Assembly (NCBI GenBank): GCA_020717885.1
Contig: DYDN01000032.1
Location: 1 to 9,486 of the forward strand
Direction: 5' to 3'
DNA from: Candidatus Forterrea sp.
Lineage (GTDB): Archaea > Iainarchaeota > Iainarchaeia > Iainarchaeales > JAAZKV01
DNA length: 9,486 nucleotides
In this document: positions 6,087 to 9,486 of the stretch, piece after piece
Layout: each line of letters begins with the position of its first letter
Position numbering within the stretch: position 1 is the first letter of the stretch
The notes under the pieces: generated by a model
The model's database searches: none
Seen by the model: only the letters and a program-made list of their open reading frames with translations
What the model was told of the DNA's origin: nothing
Translations under genes and position numbers: made by a program

Positions 6087-6595
6087 ATTCGAAGTAACCC
6101 GCCCGCGACATTAAATGATTTTGATTCAATCGTCTCTATTGTGAATGAGTGCAAGGTGGATATGGGCGCTCGGGGACTTGAGCAGTGGTCTTCCCATTAC
6201 CCCTCAAAGGAAACCATTCTCAAAGGAATAACTTCTGGGAATCACTTTGTTATTCTTGAGACTAATGAAATCGTTGGGGGGGTTCTACTTAATCACTCCC
6301 CTGATGAGCAATACAAGAACGTGAAGTGGGAAATTAATGATTCAAACCCCTTAATTGTTCACCGGCTCGCAGTTTCCCCAAAGCACCAAGGAAAAGGAAT
6401 CGCGCAGGAACTATAATGAAATGTGCGGAGGAACTCGCAAAAAAAGATGGTTCAAAGTGCATACGCCTTGATACTTATGCCACAAACAAAGCCTCAAATA
6501 GATTCTATCAAAAATTAGGGTACAAACACGCTGGAATAATAAAAATGCTCCAATACATGCCTAGTGAATATAATTGCTACGAAAAGAAGGTTTAG
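6087..6595 (+). pseudogene. GNAT-family N-acetyltransferase, broken into two frames
   Basis: GNAT enzymes move an acetyl group from acetyl-CoA to an amine. The first part contains TLNDFDSIVSIVNEC, GLEQWSSHYPS and the acetyl-CoA loop VHRLAVSPKHQGKGIA, then stops at TAA 6414-6416. The rest of the domain continues from ATG 6416-6418 in another frame: MKCAEELAKKDGS, then NKASNRFYQKLGYKHAG (motif B), ending NCYEKKV at 6595. Removing the TA of CTATAATG would restore one protein. The start is also missing: the N-terminal strand (RIRSNPPATL) is open to 6048 with no ATG, GTG or TTG before GTG 6141. Decay is the simplest reading. The stop and restart overlap as TAATG, so coupled translation of two halves is conceivable. 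Confidence 0.75.
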
Positions 6596-6596
6596 T

Positions 6597-6626
6597 CGGC
6601 ACGGCACTTCCAAAGCGTTTTTAAAT
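6597..6626 (+). promoter_or_regulatory. 30-bp promoter repeat, copy 4
   Basis: Begins CGGCACGGCACTTCCAAA and ends GCGTTTTTAAAT, 1 bp after the stop codon of the broken acetyltransferase. GTG 6648 is 51 nt from its first base. Confidence 0.75.
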
Positions 6627-6647
6627 TCCAAAAAGCGGTTTGTTTGG

Positions 6648-7046
6648 GTGGTTCTTGTGGAGCAAGTGGTTGTTGAGCAAGTTAATTGGAAACATTTTAT
6701 TACATTACCTTCAATGGTAATGAAACTTTATAATCTCAAGCCATTCATGTGTGCTAAAATTCTTCCTAAAAAGGATGGTTTTGTCTTGAAGGAGTTTAGC
6801 AAAACCGTGAAAATAAAAGTTAATTTTAAGAAAAAAGATTTGGACTCAATTAGAGGGATAATGCGAAAAGAAGGTTATGCTTCAATTGACGAAACAATCG
6901 ATAATGTTGTTAGTTCTTTTGCCGGGATTAAAGGGCAAAGCGTTTATGTGTATCCAGAGGGTTTTATTGAATCAGGTTATGATTTGATTGCGGATTATGA
7001 AAAGTCAAAGAAAACAAAATCCTTGCCAAGAAAACGAAGGCATTAA
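6648..7046 (+). CDS. Possible ribbon-helix-helix protein with basic C-terminus
   Basis: No firm family assignment. The region KTVKIKVNFKKKDLDSIRG followed by KEGYASIDETIDNVVSSF has a basic beta strand, then a helix, a short turn and a second helix. That is the order expected of a ribbon-helix-helix DNA-binding domain (inference from pattern). The protein ends in a strongly basic tail (KSKKTKSLPRKRRH). Starting at GTG 6648 gives 132 residues and is supported by promoter repeat copy 4. ATG 6714, 6720 and 6748 are alternatives that would remove a poorly conserved-looking N-terminal extension rich in Val. If it binds DNA, it is a candidate regulator of the repeat promoters, including its own. Confidence 0.55.
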   Translation: MVLVEQVVVEQVNWKHFITLPSMVMKLYNLKPFMCAKILPKKDGFVLKEFSKTVKIKVNFKKKDLDSIRGIMRKEGYASIDETIDNVVSSFAGIKGQSVYVYPEGFIESGYDLIADYEKSKKTKSLPRKRRH

Positions 7047-7059
7047 TTAAAAAACCTTA

Positions 7060-7079
7060 TTATACTTAAATAAGTATAA
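7060..7079. promoter_or_regulatory. Palindromic operator over the TATA box of the second toxin-antitoxin pair
   Basis: TTATACTT and AAGTATAA form a perfect 8-bp inverted repeat around AAAT. The TATA-like CTTAAAT (7065-7071) is inside it and starts 28 nt before GTG 7093. Binding of a dimeric antitoxin here would block TBP, a simple autorepression layout. Confidence 0.65.
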
Positions 7080-7092
7080 CGGGGTGATTGTT

Positions 7093-7296
7093 GTGGTGAA
7101 TATGACTTTAGCCATTCCTGATGAAATGCATTTACGCATGAAGAAACATTCTGAAATCAAGTGGACTGAGATTGCGAGGGTGGCTTTTGCAAGCAAGCTA
7201 AAAGAACTAGAAGCAGAGAAAAAAGAGTGGCAAAAAGCCGGCCTAAGGCATGCATTGGAGAATTGGGATGAAGCGAATGAACTCATTAATTATTGA
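7093..7296 (+). CDS. Antitoxin of a MazF/PemK-type module
   Basis: A 67-residue antitoxin candidate. MTLAIPDEMHLRMKKHSEIKWTEIARVAF resembles the N-terminal strand-helix-helix of VapB-like RHH antitoxins (AIPDELHxxMKxHxEIxW). The rest is a long charged helix, KLKELEAEKKEWQKAGLRHALENWDEA, that would embrace the toxin. The start is uncertain. GTG 7093 matches the 28-nt TATA spacing. GTG 7096 follows a good Shine-Dalgarno-like GGGGTGATT (7081-7089), and ATG 7102 gives the usual family N-terminus. The 3' end overlaps the toxin gene by 20 bp. Expression is probably autoregulated through the palindrome at 7060-7079. Confidence 0.75.
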   Translation: MVNMTLAIPDEMHLRMKKHSEIKWTEIARVAFASKLKELEAEKKEWQKAGLRHALENWDEANELINY

Positions 7297-7627
7297 ACAA
7301 GGTGCGCTCGTGGTCGCGGATGTGCTATTCGCTGAACAAACTGGGGCAAAAAGAAGACTGGCGCTAGTCATAAGCAATACAAAATTTAACAAGATGGCAG
7401 AAGATTTAGTGATCCTAAAAGTAACCTCAAATCCTGGAAATACTCATTATGATGTCCCTCTCACAAACGAACACACTATTAACAAAGAACTAAAAAAGGA
7501 AAGCGCAATAATGGTCGATTTTCCAATGACGATCTCAACACAAAACATTTATGCGATTGCTGACCAAGTAACTCAAAACAAATTAAATGAAGTAAAAGAA
7601 AAAATGAAAGAGCTTTATGAAATGTAA
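7277..7627 (+). CDS. MazF/PemK-like endoribonuclease toxin
   Basis: Probable mRNA interferase of the PemK/MazF family, 116 residues. The family pattern is visible in order. IIEQGALVVADVLFAEQTGAKRRLALVISN is the N-terminal barrel with the conserved QG and R-x-A-L-V-I-S-N. It is followed by VILKVTSNP with the TSN motif, KKESAIMVDFPMTIS, and a C-terminal helix LNEVKEKMKELYEM. The basic K-R-R pair replaces the usual K/R-R-P, so the conserved proline is missing. ATG 7277 was chosen to start just before the barrel; ATG 7268 and 7250 are earlier in-frame options. It overlaps the antitoxin gene and is surely co-transcribed with it. Confidence 0.85.
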   Translation: MNSLIIEQGALVVADVLFAEQTGAKRRLALVISNTKFNKMAEDLVILKVTSNPGNTHYDVPLTNEHTINKELKKESAIMVDFPMTISTQNIYAIADQVTQNKLNEVKEKMKELYEM

Positions 7628-7632
7628 AACGC

Positions 7633-7651
7633 TTTTTGTTGGCCACTTTTT
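7633..7651 (+). terminator. Oligo-T terminator after the toxin gene
   Basis: Two T5 runs (7633-7637 and 7647-7651) follow the toxin stop within 25 nt. No convincing hairpin accompanies them, as expected in archaea. Confidence 0.4.
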
Positions 7652-7786
7652 CCCCTCCATCAGAAGTAAAAAATGATTTGTTCTCACTTTTCCTTATGAA
7701 AGATTACACAATTATTTCCCCCACCGCCATGAATGTGACCCATGCTTGAAATAGGTAAAACTGGAATAAAAGGTTTTCTGGGGGGG

Positions 7787-7948
7787 CTATTTCTTTGCAG
7801 ATTTGCCTTTTGATTCTTGTTCATCTTTAATCTCATTAAGTATGTTATATTTGCCTGCTAGTGTTTCATTTTCATCAAAAATAGTTTTTACTTTACAATA
7901 ATAGTTGCTTCCTTCAATGGGGGTTATGGTTTTTTTGTAGATTAGCAT
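7787..7948 (-). CDS. Small hypothetical protein, 53 residues
   Basis: Reads MLIYKKTITPIEGSNYYCKV and ends in the charged ESKGKSAKK. No family is recognised. ATG 7948 is preceded by AGAAGG as a weak Shine-Dalgarno; a TTG at 7975 would extend the protein by nine residues. No good TATA box is at -28. Its residue pattern (strand-like start, helical charged end) looks protein-like, but isolation in a gene-poor stretch keeps confidence moderate. The gap 7652-7786 has a 17-codon frame from ATG 7697 and otherwise nothing clear. Confidence 0.4.
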   Translation of the reverse strand: MLIYKKTITPIEGSNYYCKVKTIFDENETLAGKYNILNEIKDEQESKGKSAKK

Positions 7949-7969
7949 TGTGCCTTCTTGGATTAGACC

Positions 7970-8140
7970 ATGCAAACTGTTTTGGATTCAAAACCAGTTC
8001 ATCAGGTAGCTCATTTTGATCCAAACCAAAGCCAACTAATACATAACAATGAATCCTCACTCTTCACCGATGGGGCTTGGTTAGTCTCTAAGCGCGGCAA
8101 CAATAGGCCAACCCAGAAAGTTGAAGTCACTTTGAAGTGA
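7970..8140 (+). CDS. Small ORF ending in a palindrome, 56 residues
   Basis: Begins MQTVLDSKPVHQVAHFD and ends RPTQKVEVTLK. It is divergent from the 53-residue minus-strand gene, with 21 bp between the two start codons. No family is recognised. No clear TATA box or Shine-Dalgarno is present. Its stop codon lies inside the palindrome at 8126-8141, which is followed by a T5 run, so that palindrome might serve as its terminator. The balanced residue composition is mildly supportive; it may still be chance. Confidence 0.28.
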   Translation: MQTVLDSKPVHQVAHFDPNQSQLIHNNESSLFTDGAWLVSKRGNNRPTQKVEVTLK

Positions 8141-8141
8141 C
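8126..8141. repeat. Palindrome A: 7-bp arms, 2-bp centre
   Basis: GTCACTT and AAGTGAC flank TG. A T5 run follows at 8152-8156, so it may act as a terminator. It is followed by TGACGTA, also found in palindrome B, so it may instead be a protein-binding site. Confidence 0.5.
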
Positions 8142-8159
8142 GTAGCCCCTATTTTTCAC

Positions 8160-8173
8160 ACGTCAACTGACGT
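8160..8173. repeat. Palindrome B: 6-bp arms, 2-bp centre
   Basis: ACGTCA and TGACGT flank AC. Its centre is 33 bp from the centre of palindrome A, about three helical turns, and it shares the sequence TGACGTA with the right edge of A. Confidence 0.5.
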
Positions 8174-8442
8174 AAGAATTCATTATAATGCTTCATTTTG
8201 GCTGTTTAGGGCATTTTGACTCGCCAACCTCTTTTGAAAGTGGTCCAAAAGTGGCATAAATCAACCCTTTTTAACCACGGGAACCTATATAATTGTTCTT
8301 ATCCTGCAAGTTTCCTTCACAAAATATGGGGAAAAATGAAAAAGTGCCCCCAATAAGTTAGTAGTGGAAGCACGGCACCGTGGGGTGGCGCAAAGTGGAT
8401 CTAAAACGGACAAAGATTTAAATTGGAGAATGATGTTAATTT
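8174..8442. other. Intergenic stretch with two TATA-like boxes but no clear gene
   Basis: About 270 bp without a supported ORF. It holds TATATAAT (8286-8293), which works as a possible promoter on either strand. On the minus strand it would lead to a 24-codon frame from ATG 8257. A palindrome CACGG-CA-CCGTG lies near 8371-8382. A TTTAAAT box (8417-8423) sits behind ACAAAG, 27-30 nt before TTG/GTG codons at 8444-8447. AAAGTGG occurs twice near 8237-8254. A small RNA is possible but no known fold was recognised. Confidence 0.3.
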
Positions 8443-8658
8443 ATTGGTGTTTCTTTGTCTAATAGCTTAAGGCGCAAAGCAATCAAGGCAAGTAAAAGAT
8501 ACGCCGCAAAAAGGCAATTCTTGATGCTTTTATGAAGGACTTATCACGGGCAAGATTTCCTTGTTAAAAGAGAATATATTGGCGCAAGTATGGCTGCTGA
8601 CAAGTTATGTGCGGCTAGGAAGAGATTGCATGCATCTGGTGTGCTAAAGAAAAGATGA
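8443..8658 (+). pseudogene. Small basic protein gene, apparently interrupted
   Basis: One frame reads SNSLRRKAIKASKRYAAKRQ, then meets TGA at 8530-8532, and later resumes in the same frame as LVKREYIGASMAADKLC, ending GVLKKR at 8658. Between them another frame gives KKAILDAFMKDLSRARFP, so two compensating indels are an alternative to a single in-frame stop. TTTAAAT at 8417 is a plausible promoter, but it points to codons in the wrong frame. The pieces are Lys/Arg-rich and helical, in the style of DNA-binding proteins. The family is not recognised. A 22-residue intact remnant could start at ATG 8590. Confidence 0.35.
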
Positions 8659-8712
8659 ACTTTTTGTTATGTATAAAGAAAGCCTTTTGTATCAGGGCGA
8701 AATAATTTGTTT

Positions 8713-8985
8713 ATGCCTGTCCCGAGCCAAAAGAAAGCACAAAGAAATGCCTTGAGAGTAAGAAGTGTCATTAGTTCCTTTTTTGTACCTCTATTTCCAT
8801 CTAATACAAGAAAGTTACAATTCATTAGAACCGTGGCAAAATCCGGACCAAAAGATCCGTTGAGATCTATCCAAAACTATGTGGGTGAAGGGGCGCCAGA
8901 GCGTAGCGCCAGGGTGAAACAATTGATAAGGGGGCGAATAGTGCAATTACGTTATATGAATCCAAAACGCAAACCTTTACCTTGA
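8713..8985 (+). CDS. Small basic hypothetical protein, 90 residues
   Basis: Begins MPVPSQKKAQRNALRVRSV and ends QLRYMNPKRKPLP. It is strongly basic with Arg spread throughout (SARVKQLIRGRIVQLRY) and one hydrophobic patch near residues 20-30. No family is recognised. ATG 8713 is 28 nt after a weak TATA-like TTTTGTA (8685-8691) preceded by GAAAGCC as a BRE-like element; an in-frame TTG at 8707 is an alternative. A T8 terminator begins 6 nt after the stop, which supports an actual transcription unit. Confidence 0.5.
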   Translation: MPVPSQKKAQRNALRVRSVISSFFVPLFPSNTRKLQFIRTVAKSGPKDPLRSIQNYVGEGAPERSARVKQLIRGRIVQLRYMNPKRKPLP

Positions 8986-8990
8986 AACTC

Positions 8991-8998
8991 TTTTTTTT
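8991..8998 (+). terminator. T8 terminator after the small basic gene
   Basis: An eight-T run starts 6 nt after the stop at 8985, the same arrangement as at 1161-1168. It is the clearest termination signal in the right part of the window. Confidence 0.55.
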
Positions 8999-9079
8999 AT
9001 TTCTCACAAAGGTTAGAAATGTCTTATATTTTGTGTTAATTAGGATTCTTTGAAAATTCAGGGTGGGTTATGTAGCCAT

Positions 9080-9112
9080 AAAAAGGGATTTTCCTAATGG
9101 AATAGTCTTTTT
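9080..9112. terminator. Imperfect hairpin, possible bidirectional terminator
   Basis: AAAAAG at the left pairs with CTTTTT at the right, and TTTTCC pairs imperfectly with GGAATA around a TAAT loop. It lies between the + strand gene ending at 8985 and the minus-strand gene ending at 9136. On both strands the stem ends in a T run. Confidence 0.4.
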
Positions 9113-9135
9113 CCTTAGGGCTAACTATATTGTTC

Positions 9136-9447
9136 TTAGTTTGTAGTGCAATTTGTACATATTCCGCTATATATTGTCAGCAAAACAAGAAGTACTATCG
9201 CAAAATATCCAATTAAACAAATAAGATTTGCATATTTTGCCGCGTGCATAAATTCAAATTTTTTTATCTTCCTTAAAACAAAAAAGGTAATTAGTCCGGC
9301 TATAATTGGAGTGAATAGAATTAACAAGTTAAAGACATTTGTCAAGTTGTCTAATTGTCCTATTGGTATTAATCCAATTAACATTAATCTTACAGCCCAA
9401 CTGAATATATTTATGTGTAAAATGTAATTGTTTGTGCTGTGTTGCAT
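9136..9447 (-). CDS. Small membrane protein
   Basis: Up to 103 residues with two or three hydrophobic helices: about 14-30 (FSWAVRLMLIGLIPIG), 37-58 (VFNLLILFTPIIAGLITFFVL) and 73-95 (ANLICLIGYFAIVLLVLLTIY). A basic loop RKIKKFEF lies between the last two, and the C-terminus is GICTNCTTN with two Cys. The family is unknown. The long form starts at ATG 9447, but no TATA box is at -28 there. ATG 9384, giving 82 residues, lies 30 nt after an ATAAATA box (9408-9414) and may be the true start. The coding strand is distinctly more AT-rich than the left half of the window. The rest of its context lies outside the window. Confidence 0.6.
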   Translation of the reverse strand: MQHSTNNYILHINIFSWAVRLMLIGLIPIGQLDNLTNVFNLLILFTPIIAGLITFFVLRKIKKFEFMHAAKYANLICLIGYFAIVLLVLLTIYSGICTNCTTN

Positions 9448-9486
9448 TATTCTGTTTGTTGTGGGTTTTGTTTTTTCATTGTTTGG

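Noticed and set aside
5881..6114. Plus-strand frame of 77 residues
   Set aside because: It lies opposite the 5' half of the 181-residue minus-strand protein and shows Ser/Arg-rich shadow composition; no TATA box or ribosome site.
7047..7286. Minus-strand frame of 79 residues
   Set aside because: It is the shadow of the antitoxin gene; Ser/Phe/Cys-rich and without a promoter.
7697..7750. 17-codon frame MKDYTIISPTAMNVTHA
   Set aside because: It reads like a protein start but stops quickly, and the next frame (LEIGKTGIKGFLG) gives nothing recognisable. Too little to call a gene or remnant.
9146..9427. Plus-strand frame of 93 residues
   Set aside because: It mirrors the minus-strand membrane protein, whose hydrophobic helices are far more regular. 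The Asn/Ile/Lys-rich composition follows from AT-rich DNA.
1..9486. CRISPR array, tRNA, rRNA, transposase or integrase
   Set aside because: No regularly spaced repeats with unique spacers, no T-arm with pairing stems, and no recombinase or transposase motifs were seen. The four promoter repeats are kilobases apart and tied to gene starts, so they are not an array.

Overview
The window looks like accessory DNA from an uncultivated archaeon of about 40% GC, probably a small-genome lineage (DPANN-like, an inference from overall look only). Support for Archaea: TATA boxes of the TTTAAAT type sit about 28 nt upstream of ATG or GTG codons, which is the layout of leaderless archaeal transcripts. T-tract terminators, an archaeal-style RelBE pair and a lipobox lipoprotein fit this. 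Several starts given here were chosen with the spacing rule rather than by taking the longest frame.

Layout. 1-1170: a secreted lipoprotein with a DUF333-type C-terminus, followed in another frame by a Cys-rich tail that probably belongs to it. 1195-1368 (-): a small basic protein. 1561-2602 (+): a RelB/RelE-type toxin-antitoxin pair coupled to a six-helix DUF998-like membrane protein. 2632-3459 (-): a tRNA-dihydrouridine synthase, the only obvious housekeeping gene. 3598-5213: a small Lys-rich protein, a Dam/DpnM-type adenine methyltransferase, and a convergent PD-(D/E)XK restriction endonuclease whose 3' end overlaps the methylase by 60 bp. 5297-5443 (+): a 48-residue ORF with its own well-placed promoter. 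5478-6023 (-): an unknown protein. 6087-6595 (+): a broken GNAT acetyltransferase. 6648-7046 (+): a possible ribbon-helix-helix protein. 7093-7627 (+): an antitoxin/MazF-PemK toxin pair with a palindromic operator over its TATA box. 7628-9135: small, weakly supported or decayed genes, two palindromes and two terminators. 9136-9447 (-): a small membrane protein.

The most unusual signal is a 30-bp promoter-like repeat present four times, always on the + strand (1441, 3547, 3820, 6597). Each copy ends in a TATA box and each is followed by a potential start codon 50 or 51 nt after its first base. It precedes the RelB antitoxin, the small Lys-rich gene, the methyltransferase and the RHH-like gene. 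Conservation reaches well upstream of BRE and TATA, so these genes may share a regulator. Together with the R-M pair, two toxin-antitoxin modules and a low number of GATC sites (11 counted by eye, about 33 expected from composition), the window reads as a small defence island under partly common promoter control.
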